Of a DNA stretch of 64,000 nt, positions 27,201 through 34,527 are shown piece by piece; position 1 is the stretch's first letter; the number at the start of each line of letters is the position of its first letter. The notes below the pieces were generated by a model. That model made no database searches, was not told where the DNA came from, and saw nothing but the letters and a program-made list of their open reading frames with translations. The DNA comes from Microtetraspora fusca (lineage in GTDB: Bacteria > Actinomycetota > Actinomycetes > Streptosporangiales > Streptosporangiaceae). The translations under genes were made by a program, and so were the position numbers. Location of the stretch: positions 371,970 through 435,969 of the forward strand of contig NZ_BBYK01000041.1 in assembly GCF_001570365.1 (NCBI RefSeq), given 5' to 3'.

Positions 27201-27711
27201 TCTGGCACATCGGCTCGCACGAGCTGGGCACGGTCGAGGACTTGCAGCCCGGGTCGTCGCCGATCCAGGCGACGGCGCCGCCGAGCGCCGCGGTGCCCGC
27301 CAGCGTGCCGTGCCGGATGGCGTCGGCGGCCCGGTCCAGGCCGGGGTTCTTGCCGTACCAGAAGCCGGTCACGCCGTCGTGCCGGCGGCCCGGCACTTGA
27401 GCGAGGAGCTGCGTCCCGGCCACCGCCGTGGCCGCGAGCTCCTCGTTGAGCCCGGGCCGGAACACCACGCCCGCCGGTTCGAGGAAGCGGGCGGCCCGGC
27501 CCATCTCCAGGTCCACCCCGCCCAGCGGCGAGCCCTGGTAGCCGGAGACGAAGACGCCCGTGTTCAGGCCGCGCTCCCGGTCCAGGCGGCGCTGCTCCAG
27601 CGTCAGGCGGACCAGGGCCTGGATGCCCGACATCAGCACCCGGCCGTCCGCGGCCGAGTACCTGTCCTCAAGCGACACCTCTGCCGGACCGGCTGCGGAA
27701 TTGGGGCGCAC
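24241..27711 (-). CDS. Fused indolepyruvate:ferredoxin oxidoreductase
   Basis: This 1156-residue fusion of alpha- and beta-type subunits decarboxylates aryl or branched 2-oxoacids to acyl-CoA and reduces ferredoxin. The N-terminal part has the pyrophosphate-binding SGYQGSPLGGVD near residue 55. The middle has the thiamine segment (YFCSGCPHNSST, GVGIGCHAM). A ferredoxin-like cluster region (CEGCGDCGDVSTC, then further Cys) lies near 670. The gamma-type domain (MPGIGGTGVVTVSQIL) lies near 740. The GTG at 27711 is chosen because AGGAGG lies 5 nt upstream; an upstream in-frame ATG has no homology. It is divergent from an Lrp regulator, which probably controls it. It belongs to amino-acid catabolism and seems independent of the NRPS locus. 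Confidence 0.92.
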   Translation of the reverse strand: MRPNSAAGPAEVSLEDRYSAADGRVLMSGIQALVRLTLEQRRLDRERGLNTGVFVSGYQGSPLGGVDLEMGRAARFLEPAGVVFRPGLNEELAATAVAGTQLLAQVPGRRHDGVTGFWYGKNPGLDRAADAIRHGTLAGTAALGGAVAWIGDDPGCKSSTVPSSCEPMCQSLSMPLLAPGSVAEIIEFGLHAVALSRLSGLWTGLKIVADVADASATVDLGPLREGVPAPDHADRGASPLLVGPAALDAEHDLLTRRLELARRYAREHGLNRVTFDAPRATLGVLASGTSYAVVRRALADLGLDEDAMGDLGLRLIRLAMPFPLAHDHLAAMTAGLDKVLVVEDKVPFLEGELKQALYGGERAPAVVGRELLTARGTLGAEDVARALAACVGADRLPRAAAVRLQSLAPRKAPRRTLPLVAARTPYFCSGCPHNSSTRTSDDTLVGVGIGCHAMIALDGNGRGTRVGITQMGGEGAQWIGLAPFTDDRHFVQNLGDGTFHHSGSLAIRAAVAAGVTMTYKLLYNDAVAMTGGQRAEGRLDVPALTRSLAVEGVRRIVITTPEPESYRGVRLAPIATVRHRDDLAEVERELAAAEGVTVLIHDDRCAAEERRLRKRGKLPTPAAKVVVNERVCEGCGDCGDVSTCLSVLPVETEYGRKTRIHQPSCNSDLSCLKGDCPSFLLVEPRDSGKPRASAPRLVPRPPVEVTEPARRLDGESVLVRMPGIGGTGVVTVSQILQMAAHMDGLHAAGLEQTGLAQKGGPVVSDLRVSTGPVVGSLRATPGTADVLIGFDLLGAAADANLAVASPDRTVAVVSTALVPTAAMVTGRVAVPGSPADALTRIESATRGADNLYFDAHGLAEALFGDHMPANMLLVGAAYQHGCLPVSAESIERAIRLNGAAVEQNLAAFRWGRAAVVDRDAVLAAAFPAAATTPDAGSETETLERVLAARIADLTGYQNAAYAGTYAEDVRRVAALAAERAGEEAGARIGLAYARSLHKLMAYKDEYEVARLHLDPAEKARREDEFGADAVVSVLLHPPLLRALGMKRKIKLQRSAGALFHGLRAARVLRGTALDVFGYARVRRVERELVGEYRALVRDALARLTPATADAVAEIAALPEAIRGYEDIKLARVAEYRERAAAALEQLTAPEPAPEPA

Positions 27712-27799
27712 GCGAACCTCCTGGCTCCGTTGGGGGAGCCCAAGCACAGCAACGCGTTCCCGACATGCGCAAGCATCTGGCGAGTAGAAGCGGAAAAGA

Positions 27800-27814
27800 C
27801 GCAAAAGGTTTGCG
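27800..27814. promoter_or_regulatory. Candidate Lrp/AsnC operator
   Basis: A 15-bp perfect inverted repeat (CGCAAA, AGG, TTTGCG) overlaps the -35 region of the Lrp gene and lies between the divergent ior and lrp genes. The GCAAA/TTTGC arms are the kind of half-site used by Lrp/AsnC proteins. Confidence 0.5.
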
Positions 27815-27837
27815 GGAAAGCCGCGTTTCGCTAAGGT
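27809..27837 (+). promoter_or_regulatory. Candidate promoter of the Lrp-family gene
   Basis: TTTGCG, a 17-bp spacer and TAAGGT precede the ATG at 27867. The predicted start near 27844 leaves a short leader with GAGGAG. Confidence 0.45.
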
Positions 27838-27866
27838 TCGTTTCGCCCGAGCCGAGGAGTTCTGCC

Positions 27867-28379
27867 ATGTCCGAAATCGATGACATCGACCACCGCATCC
27901 TGCGGCTGCTGCGCGAGGACGGGCGCAGGACCTTCTCGGAGATGGCGGCGGAGATCGGCCTGTCGGTGGCCGCCGTCAAGCGGCGGGTGGACCGGCTGCG
28001 CGAGCTCGGCGTGATCACCGGCTTCACGGTGCAGATCGACTACGCAAAGCTCGGCTGGGGCATCGAGGCGTTCACCGAGCTGAGCTACCCCGGCACGACG
28101 CCGGTCAGCGAGATCGTCCGGACCGCGATCGACGTCCCCGAGGTCCAGGAGGTGTACACGATCGCCGGCGATCCCGACGCGCTGGTCCACGTCCGGGTCC
28201 GCGACCTCGGGCATCTCCAGCACGTGATCGACCGCCTGCGCCGGGCGGGCAACGTCACCGGAACCAAGACGCTGATGGTGCTGGGCTCGTGGACCCGCGA
28301 CGCGCCGGCGCACCGGGTGGCCTTCGGAGCGCCCCCGGGCGCCGCTTCCGGCACGCCGTCCCGGGGGCCCCGCGTGTGA
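27867..28379 (+). CDS. Lrp/AsnC-family transcriptional regulator
   Basis: This 170-residue regulator has an N-terminal winged helix (DIDHRILRLLREDGR, then SVAAVKRRVDRLRELGVI) and a C-terminal RAM/AsnC ligand-binding domain (EVQEVYTIAGDPDALVHVRVRD). The ATG at 27867 is preceded by GAGGAG. An in-frame ATG at 27765 would add 34 residues lacking homology. Family members sense amino acids. The divergent ior gene makes aromatic or branched-chain amino-acid catabolism the likely target. The last 25 residues are a low-complexity Gly/Ala/Pro tail. Confidence 0.93.
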   Translation: MSEIDDIDHRILRLLREDGRRTFSEMAAEIGLSVAAVKRRVDRLRELGVITGFTVQIDYAKLGWGIEAFTELSYPGTTPVSEIVRTAIDVPEVQEVYTIAGDPDALVHVRVRDLGHLQHVIDRLRRAGNVTGTKTLMVLGSWTRDAPAHRVAFGAPPGAASGTPSRGPRV

Positions 28380-28410
28380 TGAGGACCGCAGGGCCCCGCG
28401 TGTGATGAGG
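28365..28410 (+). repeat. Direct duplication of 20 bp at the 3' end of the Lrp gene
   Basis: Identical 20-bp copies at 28365-28384 and 28391-28410 have a 26-bp period. The first includes the stop codon of the Lrp gene, and the second repeats it outside the gene. It looks like a recent local duplication. Confidence 0.8.
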
Positions 28411-28424
28411 GGGCCGTACGGCCC
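28411..28424. terminator. Short GC palindrome between convergent lrp and cebR
   Basis: GGGCCGTACGGCCC is a perfect 14-bp palindrome in the 47-bp gap between convergent stop codons. It may act as a weak bidirectional terminator, although a perfect palindrome leaves little room for a loop. Confidence 0.35.
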
Positions 28425-28426
28425 GG

Positions 28427-29446
28427 TTACGCCGAGGCGCGGATGACGAGGTGGGTGTCGAGGATGACCACGGGCTGCTCCAGCGTGTCGCCGTTGATCC
28501 GCGCGACCAGGAGCTGCACCATCTGGCGGCCCATCGCCTCGGTCGGCTGGTGGACGCTGGTCAGCGGCGGCTCCGTGTGCAGCGCGAACCGCGAGTCCTC
28601 GAACCCGATCAGCGCCACGTCGCCGGGCACGCTGAGGCCGCGCTCCTTCAGCACGTGCAGCGCCCCGACCGCCATCGGGTCCGACGCGGCGAAGACCGCG
28701 TCGAGGTCCGGGTGGCGTTCGAGGAGCTCCCGCATCGCCGCCTCGCCGCTCGCCTCGGAGAAGTCGCCGTACGCCACCCGCTCACCGGTGCCGGTCGCGA
28801 TCAGCGCGTCGCGGTAGCCGGCGAGACGGTCGACGCCCACGCCCATGTCCTGCGGGCCGGCGATCGTGGCGATGCGGGTGCGGCCCTTGCCGAGCAGGTA
28901 CTTGGCGGCCTGCCGCGCCCCCGCCCGGTTGTCCATGTCCACGTAGCTGTACGGCGTGGGCCCGACCGGCCGGCCACCCATCACCGTCGGCACGCCCATC
29001 GCCTCGAGCCGCTCGGGCAGCGTGTCGGCGCCGTGCACGGAGGTGAGCAGGACGCCGTCCACGTGCTGGCCGGTGAGGTAGTCCGCCAGCCGGTCGTGCT
29101 CGGCCCGGTTCTGCGCCATCGTCAGGATGAGCTGGAGGCCCGTCTCGGAGAGGGCCGAGCCGATTCCGCGGATGATGCCCGCGAAGAACGGCTCGTCGAA
29201 GACCCGCTGCTCGGACTCGGAGACCACCAGCGCGATGGTGTCGGTGCGGTTGGTGACCAGGGTGCGCGCCGCGCGGTTGGGCACGTAGCCCAGATCCTTG
29301 ATCGCCGTCAGCACGGCGTCGCGGGCCTTCTCGCTCACCTTCGGCGAGCCGTTGATCACCCGTGACACCGTGCCGCGTCCCACGCCCGCGCGGGCGGCGA
29401 CTGCCTCCAGAGTCGGGCGCGCCCCCTGTCGGCGGTCCCCGTTCAT
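28427..29446 (-). CDS. cebR: LacI-family repressor CebR, cello-oligosaccharide sensor
   Basis: This 339-residue LacI/GalR-family protein has an N-terminal helix-turn-helix (LEAVAARAGVGRGTVSRVIN), a hinge (YVPNRAARTLVTNRTDTIALVV) and a periplasmic-binding-protein-like sensor domain. The helix region closely resembles that of Streptomyces CebR. CebR represses cellobiose/cellotriose uptake genes by binding TGGGAGCGCTCCCA and is released by cello-oligosaccharides. That exact site occurs three times in this window, plus one variant. The ATG at 29446 follows GGAGGGG. The gene is last in the ceb operon, in the same direction, so the repressor would also be induced with its targets. Confidence 0.9.
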   Translation of the reverse strand: MNGDRRQGARPTLEAVAARAGVGRGTVSRVINGSPKVSEKARDAVLTAIKDLGYVPNRAARTLVTNRTDTIALVVSESEQRVFDEPFFAGIIRGIGSALSETGLQLILTMAQNRAEHDRLADYLTGQHVDGVLLTSVHGADTLPERLEAMGVPTVMGGRPVGPTPYSYVDMDNRAGARQAAKYLLGKGRTRIATIAGPQDMGVGVDRLAGYRDALIATGTGERVAYGDFSEASGEAAMRELLERHPDLDAVFAASDPMAVGALHVLKERGLSVPGDVALIGFEDSRFALHTEPPLTSVHQPTEAMGRQMVQLLVARINGDTLEQPVVILDTHLVIRASA

Positions 29447-29474
29447 CGTTGCCCCCTCCTGACTTTTCTCGGGC

Positions 29475-30911
29475 CTATTCTGCTGCGCCCGGCAGCCCAC
29501 CGTGTCGCGCCGTCTCCGCATACCACAGAGCGCTGTCCTTCAGGACGCGCCGCTGGGTGGGATAGTCGACGTACACCAGGCCGAAACGCTTCCCGTAGCC
29601 CCACGCCCACTCGAAATTGTCCATCAGCGACCACGCGAAGTAGCCCTGCAGCGGGACGCCGGCCTCGATGGCAGCATGACATGTCCGCAGATGGGCGTCG
29701 ATGTAGGAAAGCCGCTCCAGGTCATGGACGCGGCCGTCCCCGGTCAGCTCGTCGTCGAACGCCGCGCCGTTCTCGGAGATGACCAGCGGGACGGACGGGT
29801 AGTCCCGCGCCAGCCGGGTCAGGAGCTCGTACAGGCCCGAGTCGTCGATCTCCCAGCCCATGGCCGTCACGGGACGGCCGCCGTTGACGAAGCCGACGTG
29901 CTCGCTGCCCACCCACGGCGACCCGGAGTCGGTCGGCGCCGCCGCGGCCGACCGGGCCCCGCCGGGCGCGCCCGACACCGTGAACCTGCTGTAGTAGTTG
30001 ACCAGCAGCACGTCGAGCGGCGCGCCGATCAGGGCGAGGTCGCCGTCCTGGACGAAGTCCGTGTCGGTGACCGCGCGCAGGTCCTCCAGCACGTCCTCCG
30101 GGTACGTGCCCTTGAGCAGCGCGTCCAGGAAGAAGCGGTTCTGCAGCCCGTCGATGCGGCGGGCGGCGTCCCGGTCGGCCTCGCTGTCGGTGGCCGGCGA
30201 GACCGCGTACAGGTTCACGCACCCGCCGATCCGGGAGTCGGCCCGCTGCGCCCGCATCGCCTGTACGGAGAGGCCGTGGGCGAGGTTCAGGTGGTGGGCG
30301 GCGCGCACCGCCGCGGCCGGCTCGCGCCGTCCCGGCGCGTGCTCGCCCGAGGCGTAGCCCAGGAAGGCGGCGCACCACGGCTCGTTGACCGTGCTCCAGT
30401 TCCTGACCCGGTCGGCGAGCGCGTCGTGGACCAGGGCCGCGAAGTCGGCGAAGCGCGACGCCGTGTCCCGCGCGGGCCAGCCGCCCGCGTCCTCCAGGGC
30501 CTGGGGGAGGTCCCAGTGGTAGAGCGTCAGCCAGGGATCCACGCCCTGGGCGAGCAGCTCGTCCACGAGCCGCTTGTAGAAGTCGAGCCCCTTGGCGTTG
30601 ACCGCCCCGGCCCCGTCCGGCTGGATGCGCGGCCAGGACACCGAGAACCGGTACGCGGTGAGGCCGAGGTCGGCCATCAGCCGCACGTCCTCGCGGTAGC
30701 GGTTGTAGTGGTCGATCGCGACGTCGGCGTTCTCGCCGCCCACGACGTGGCCCGGCCGCTTGACGAAGGTGTCCCAGACGGACGTGCCCCGTCCGTCCGC
30801 GGCGACCGCGCCCTCGATCTGGTAGGCCGAGGTCGCCGCGCCCCAGACGAACCCTGTGGGGAACATCAGTCCGGGGCTGCGGGTCTCGGCCCGAGTCTCC
30901 TGCGTGGTCAC
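29475..30911 (-). CDS. bglC: GH1 beta-glucosidase of the ceb operon
   Basis: This 478-residue GH1 enzyme has FVWGAATSAYQIEG, the acid/base motif WSTVNEPW and the nucleophile motif LVISENGA. No signal peptide is present. It should hydrolyse imported cellobiose and cello-oligosaccharides to glucose in the cytoplasm and so remove the CebR inducer. The GTG at 30911 overlaps the cebG stop as GTGA. The 29-bp gap to cebR suggests a single transcript. It differs in sequence from the GH1 enzyme at 1869 but shares the same fold and probable regulator. Confidence 0.93.
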   Translation of the reverse strand: MTTQETRAETRSPGLMFPTGFVWGAATSAYQIEGAVAADGRGTSVWDTFVKRPGHVVGGENADVAIDHYNRYREDVRLMADLGLTAYRFSVSWPRIQPDGAGAVNAKGLDFYKRLVDELLAQGVDPWLTLYHWDLPQALEDAGGWPARDTASRFADFAALVHDALADRVRNWSTVNEPWCAAFLGYASGEHAPGRREPAAAVRAAHHLNLAHGLSVQAMRAQRADSRIGGCVNLYAVSPATDSEADRDAARRIDGLQNRFFLDALLKGTYPEDVLEDLRAVTDTDFVQDGDLALIGAPLDVLLVNYYSRFTVSGAPGGARSAAAAPTDSGSPWVGSEHVGFVNGGRPVTAMGWEIDDSGLYELLTRLARDYPSVPLVISENGAAFDDELTGDGRVHDLERLSYIDAHLRTCHAAIEAGVPLQGYFAWSLMDNFEWAWGYGKRFGLVYVDYPTQRRVLKDSALWYAETARHGGLPGAAE

Positions 30912-31792
30912 GCTTTGACCGCACCTTCCATGAGTCCACCGATGATCTGTCGGCCGAAGAGGACGAATACGAGAATGAGCGGGAGGATGGACATGGCCGT
31001 CCCGCTGAAGATGAGCACGTAGTCGGTGCCGTACTTCGCGTTGAGCGAGTTGATCGCGACCTGGACCGTCGGGTTGTCGGGGGTCAGCGCGATGAGCGGC
31101 CACATGAAGTCGTTCCAGGTCAGCATGAAGGTGTTGATGCCGAGCACCGCCATGCCGGGCCGTACGGCGGGCAGGATGACGTTCCACCAGATCCGCATCG
31201 TCGAGGCGCCGTCCACGCGGGCCGCCTCCACCAGCTCTCCCGGCACGGCCTGCTCGGTGTACTGCGTCATCAGGAAGACGCCGAAGCCGTTCAGCAGGTA
31301 CGGGAGGATCACCGCCTTGAGCGTGCCGATCCATTCGAGGTTGACCATGACCCGGTAGAGGGGCACGATGCCCATCTGCTGCAGCGGCACCATCATGGTG
31401 ATGAGGACGAGCAGCAGGAGCAGCTTGCCGCCCTTGAAGCGCAGCCGCGCGAAGGCGAAGCCGGCGAAGGTCGAGATCAGCACCACCGACACCGTGACCG
31501 TGATCGCGATGATCAGCGAGTTGGTGAGGCCGGTCAGGTAGTGCGCGTCCTCGTTGGCGAGCACGCGCCGGATGTTCTCCCCGAGGTTCCCGCCGGGCAG
31601 GAACGGCGGCGGGATGTCGGTCGCCTCCTTGTTGGTACGCGAGGCGATGACGATCATCCAGTAGATCGGGAAGGCCGAGATCACGATGGTGACGACCAGA
31701 ACGATCTTGGTCCACGGCGTGGCCGACCACATGTCGGACCGCTTGCGTCCCGGCTGGGCGCGACGCCGGTCTCCCGCGGTGAGCGTGGTCAC
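30908..31792 (-). CDS. cebG: Cello-oligosaccharide ABC permease CebG
   Basis: This 294-residue inner-membrane permease of the MalG type has about six hydrophobic helices. The EAA loop for ATPase contact reads EAARVDGASTMRIWWNVILP. The GTG at 31792 overlaps the cebF stop. It forms the channel with CebF. Energy must come from an ATPase encoded elsewhere, since none is in this operon; the MsiK-like ATPase at 51388 is the candidate in this window. Confidence 0.92.
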   Translation of the reverse strand: MTTLTAGDRRRAQPGRKRSDMWSATPWTKIVLVVTIVISAFPIYWMIVIASRTNKEATDIPPPFLPGGNLGENIRRVLANEDAHYLTGLTNSLIIAITVTVSVVLISTFAGFAFARLRFKGGKLLLLLVLITMMVPLQQMGIVPLYRVMVNLEWIGTLKAVILPYLLNGFGVFLMTQYTEQAVPGELVEAARVDGASTMRIWWNVILPAVRPGMAVLGINTFMLTWNDFMWPLIALTPDNPTVQVAINSLNAKYGTDYVLIFSGTAMSILPLILVFVLFGRQIIGGLMEGAVKA

Positions 31793-32763
31793 TTGTTGCC
31801 CCCGATCCGCCGGATGAGCAGGAAGTTGACGAGCGATCCGACGAGGATCATCAGGAAGAGCAGCCACGCGGCGCCGGACGCGTACCCGTAGTCGAACTCG
31901 CGGAAGCCCTGCTCGACGATGAACATCGAGACGGTCTGGAACTGGCTGTTGGTGCCGCCGTGGACGTTGCCGCCGAAGAACGTGGTCGGCTCGGCGAAGA
32001 GGGTGAGGCCGCCGATGGTCGAGTTGAGCACCACGAAGATCATGGTCGGGCGCAGCATCGGCACGGTGATCTGCCAGAACTGGCGCCGGCGGGAGGCCCC
32101 GTCGATGGACGCCGCCTCGTAGAGGTCCTTGGGGATGGTCTGCATCCCGGCCAGGAAGATGATCGAGTTGTAGCCGGTCCACCGCCAGTCGATCATGGTG
32201 GAGATGGCGATCCACGAGGGGATCCGCTGGGCCTTCCAGTCGATCGGGTCGGCGCCGAACAGCTCCAGGATCCAGTTGATCAGACCCCAGTCACGGCCGT
32301 AGAGCTGGGTGAAGACGACGGCCACCGCGACGACCGAGGTGACGAGGGGCAGCAGGACGCCCATCCGGACCAGCAGCCGGCCCCTGATCCGCTTGTTCAG
32401 GGCGTTCGCGAGCAGCAGCGCCAGCAGGATCTGCGGCACGGTCGCGATGAGGAACATGCCGATCGTGTTGACGACGGCGTTCCAGAAGGCGCCGTCGGAC
32501 AGGAGCGCGGTGTAGTTGCCGAGCCCCGTCCATTCCTCGGTCCCCGTGAGGTCGTACTTGAAGAGCGAGTACCACAGGGTGAAGCCGAGCGGGAAGATCC
32601 CGAATACCAGGAAGAGGAGGAAGTACGGCGAGACGAGCAGGTACGGCGCGGCCTTCAGGTCCAGCCAGGACAGGAAGCCCAGGCCGGAGGAGCGCCGCGG
32701 GCGGCTCCTCGGGGGCGGGATCGGCGCCTGGCTGGCGCGTCCCGCGTCGACGTTAACGCTCAT
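31789..32763 (-). CDS. cebF: Cello-oligosaccharide ABC permease CebF
   Basis: This 324-residue MalF-type permease has a cytoplasmic N-terminus rich in Pro/Arg/Ser followed by about six membrane helices (first near 40-60, YLLVSPYFLLFLVF). The EAA loop reads EAASIDGASRRRQFW. The ATG at 32763 follows AAAGGTGACCC. It pairs with CebG and receives sugar from CebE. The stop overlaps the cebG GTG, giving coupled synthesis of the two permeases. Confidence 0.92.
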   Translation of the reverse strand: MSVNVDAGRASQAPIPPPRSRPRRSSGLGFLSWLDLKAAPYLLVSPYFLLFLVFGIFPLGFTLWYSLFKYDLTGTEEWTGLGNYTALLSDGAFWNAVVNTIGMFLIATVPQILLALLLANALNKRIRGRLLVRMGVLLPLVTSVVAVAVVFTQLYGRDWGLINWILELFGADPIDWKAQRIPSWIAISTMIDWRWTGYNSIIFLAGMQTIPKDLYEAASIDGASRRRQFWQITVPMLRPTMIFVVLNSTIGGLTLFAEPTTFFGGNVHGGTNSQFQTVSMFIVEQGFREFDYGYASGAAWLLFLMILVGSLVNFLLIRRIGGNK

Positions 32764-32847
32764 GGGTCACCTTTCAGCGGAAGCAGGCGACCGGCCCGCC
32801 GGCGGGGTGCCGCTGCGGCGGGCCGGTGCTGATTCGGCGAGCGGGGA
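32764..32847 (-). promoter_or_regulatory. Possible attenuator hairpins between cebE and cebF
   Basis: The 84-bp gap contains inverted repeats in the sense strand: GGCGGG...CCCGCC around an inner GCTGAT...ATCAGC, then a second GC-rich stem. Such hairpins can protect the cebE message and lower cebF-cebG expression, giving the excess of binding protein typical of these systems. No separate promoter is evident. Confidence 0.4.
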
Positions 32848-34197
32848 TCAGCCCGCCGCCTTCACGGCGTCGTCGACGAGCTTCTTCCAGCCCTGCGCGT
32901 ACGGCACGGAGCCGTCGTCGATCGCCGAGACGACCGACTCGATCGCGTTCTTGACCTGGGCGTGCTTGATGCCGAGGAAGATCGGCTGGAGCGACGAGGC
33001 CGACTTCGCGAAGATGTCGCCGACCGGAGCGTTGTTGAAGTACTCGTTCGTGGCGCTCTGGACCGCCGCGTCCTGCTGGGCGAGGGTGTTGCTCGGCATG
33101 TTGCCGGCGTAGTTGAAGACGCTGACCTCGCCCTCCTGGCCGGTCAGGTAGTCGAGGACGGCCGCGGCCTCCTTCGGGTGCTTGCTCTGCTTGGGCACCG
33201 CGAGCCAGGAGCCGCCCCAGTTGCCGCCGCCGCCCGGCACCGCCGCGACGTCCCACTTGCCCTTGAAGTCGGGGCCGGCCGCGTCGTCGCCGCTGACCAC
33301 GCCGAGCATCCAGGCCGGGCAGCCGAGCGTCGCGAACTGCGACTTCTTCATGCCCGTCTTCCACTCGTCGGTGAAGTTGCGGAGCTTGGCGGTGAGGCCG
33401 TCCTGGCTGATCTTCGCGGCGAAGTCGTAGGCCGCCTTGACCGCCGGGTTCTTGTCGACGATCAGGTTGTTGTCCTTGTCGAAGTAGGTGACGTTGCCGT
33501 TCTTGGCGCCCTCCTGCACCAGCACGACGTTGTAGAGCGTGTTGGTGCCGTCGACGAACTTGGTGTCCTTGACCTTGGCCTGGAACTCCTTGCCGACCTT
33601 GACGAAGTCGTCCCACGTGGGCCAGAGCTTGCTGACCTCGTCCCGGTCGGCCGGCAGGCCCGCCTTCTCGAAGAGGTCGCGGCGGTAGCACAGGCTCATG
33701 CCGCCGATGTCGGTGCCGAGGCCGAACAGCTTGCCGTCGGAGGTCATGCCGCCGTCCCACTTCCAGGCGGCGAAGTTGGCCTGGCGGTCCTTGAGGCCGT
33801 ACTCGCCGAGGTCGGCCCACCACTCGGGGTGCGCCTTGGCGAGGCCCATGCCGCCCTCGTCGATGCCGACCACGTCACCGGCGCCGGTTCCGGACTGCAG
33901 CCACTGGATCATCTGCGGCCAGTAGACCTGCTCGAACTGGTCGGTGAGGTGCTCCTCCTTGATGATGATGTCCTTGTGGGAGGCGTTCCACTTGTCGATC
34001 GCCTCCTTGTAGCCGAAGTTCTTGCCACCGCCGAAGGTCTGCACCTTGATGGTGACCGGCTCCGCCGCCGCGGCGGAGCCGCCGTCGCCGGCCGGCTTCT
34101 CGTCGTCGCCGGTGGTGCAGGCGGCCGTGACGCCCAGGGCGAGCGTCGCCACAGCGGCGAGCGCGAGCAGCCTGCCGCGGCGGGAGGTGTGCATCAT
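32848..34197 (-). CDS. cebE: Cello-oligosaccharide-binding lipoprotein CebE
   Basis: This 449-residue extracytoplasmic binding protein has a lipoprotein signal peptide (MMHTSRRGRLLALAAVATLA, lipobox VTAAC, Cys ~27) followed by an acidic Gly/Ala linker and a type-1 bacterial sugar-binding domain. It captures cellobiose/cello-oligosaccharides outside the membrane and hands them to CebF-CebG. The ATG at 34197 could be replaced by the next Met codon. The gene heads the operon and its promoter carries two CebR palindromes. Confidence 0.92.
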   Translation of the reverse strand: MMHTSRRGRLLALAAVATLALGVTAACTTGDDEKPAGDGGSAAAAEPVTIKVQTFGGGKNFGYKEAIDKWNASHKDIIIKEEHLTDQFEQVYWPQMIQWLQSGTGAGDVVGIDEGGMGLAKAHPEWWADLGEYGLKDRQANFAAWKWDGGMTSDGKLFGLGTDIGGMSLCYRRDLFEKAGLPADRDEVSKLWPTWDDFVKVGKEFQAKVKDTKFVDGTNTLYNVVLVQEGAKNGNVTYFDKDNNLIVDKNPAVKAAYDFAAKISQDGLTAKLRNFTDEWKTGMKKSQFATLGCPAWMLGVVSGDDAAGPDFKGKWDVAAVPGGGGNWGGSWLAVPKQSKHPKEAAAVLDYLTGQEGEVSVFNYAGNMPSNTLAQQDAAVQSATNEYFNNAPVGDIFAKSASSLQPIFLGIKHAQVKNAIESVVSAIDDGSVPYAQGWKKLVDDAVKAAG

Positions 34198-34286
34198 TCC
34201 GGACCCCTCTCAGGTGGTATCCCGAAGTCATGGGAGGTGCATCCCGGGCCGTTCCCCGACTGCTCGGTCCGAGATAGGTAGGTTGT

Positions 34287-34300
34287 TGGGAGCGCTCCCA
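34287..34300. promoter_or_regulatory. CebR operator, cebE promoter-proximal
   Basis: A perfect TGGGAGCGCTCCCA palindrome 87-100 bp upstream of the cebE ATG, placed 3 bp after the candidate -10 hexamer. The layout matches that of the site at 6474. Confidence 0.92.
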
Positions 34301-34303
34301 CGA

Positions 34304-34333
34304 AGGTTGCTCCATCGGTGATGTCGGCGTCAA
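34304..34333 (-). promoter_or_regulatory. Candidate cebE promoter
   Basis: On the minus strand TTGACG (34333-34328), an 18-bp spacer and CAACCT (34309-34304) precede the operator. The -10 match is imperfect. The rest of the 34198-34527 gap shows only the second operator and no gene. Confidence 0.5.
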
Positions 34334-34416
34334 TACGCCGAAACATAACCGTTACGCCGTGGCCAATTTGGCTCATGGAACAGGATCTTAGGGAACAAAG
34401 CGCCTAATCAGACGTC

Positions 34417-34430
34417 TGGGAGCGCTCCCA
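34417..34430. promoter_or_regulatory. CebR operator, upstream auxiliary copy
   Basis: A second perfect TGGGAGCGCTCCCA, 130 bp upstream of the first. It lies between the sulfatase stop and the cebE promoter. The two copies could support looping by a LacI-type repressor. Confidence 0.9.
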
Positions 34431-34527
34431 TCCCATAGAGCCCAAAATGCTCACGCAGCGTGACCCGGTCCCCGCATCGGGGCGCCGTGGCCGGCGGTCG
34501 CCGGCCACGGCGGTGTGGGCGGCGGTG

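Noticed and set aside
22612-27834. Very long open frame (over 1700 codons) on the plus strand
   Set aside because: It runs out of frame through the C-A-T gene and antisense through ior. The translation is low-complexity Arg/Gly/Val-rich sequence typical of GC-skewed shadow frames.
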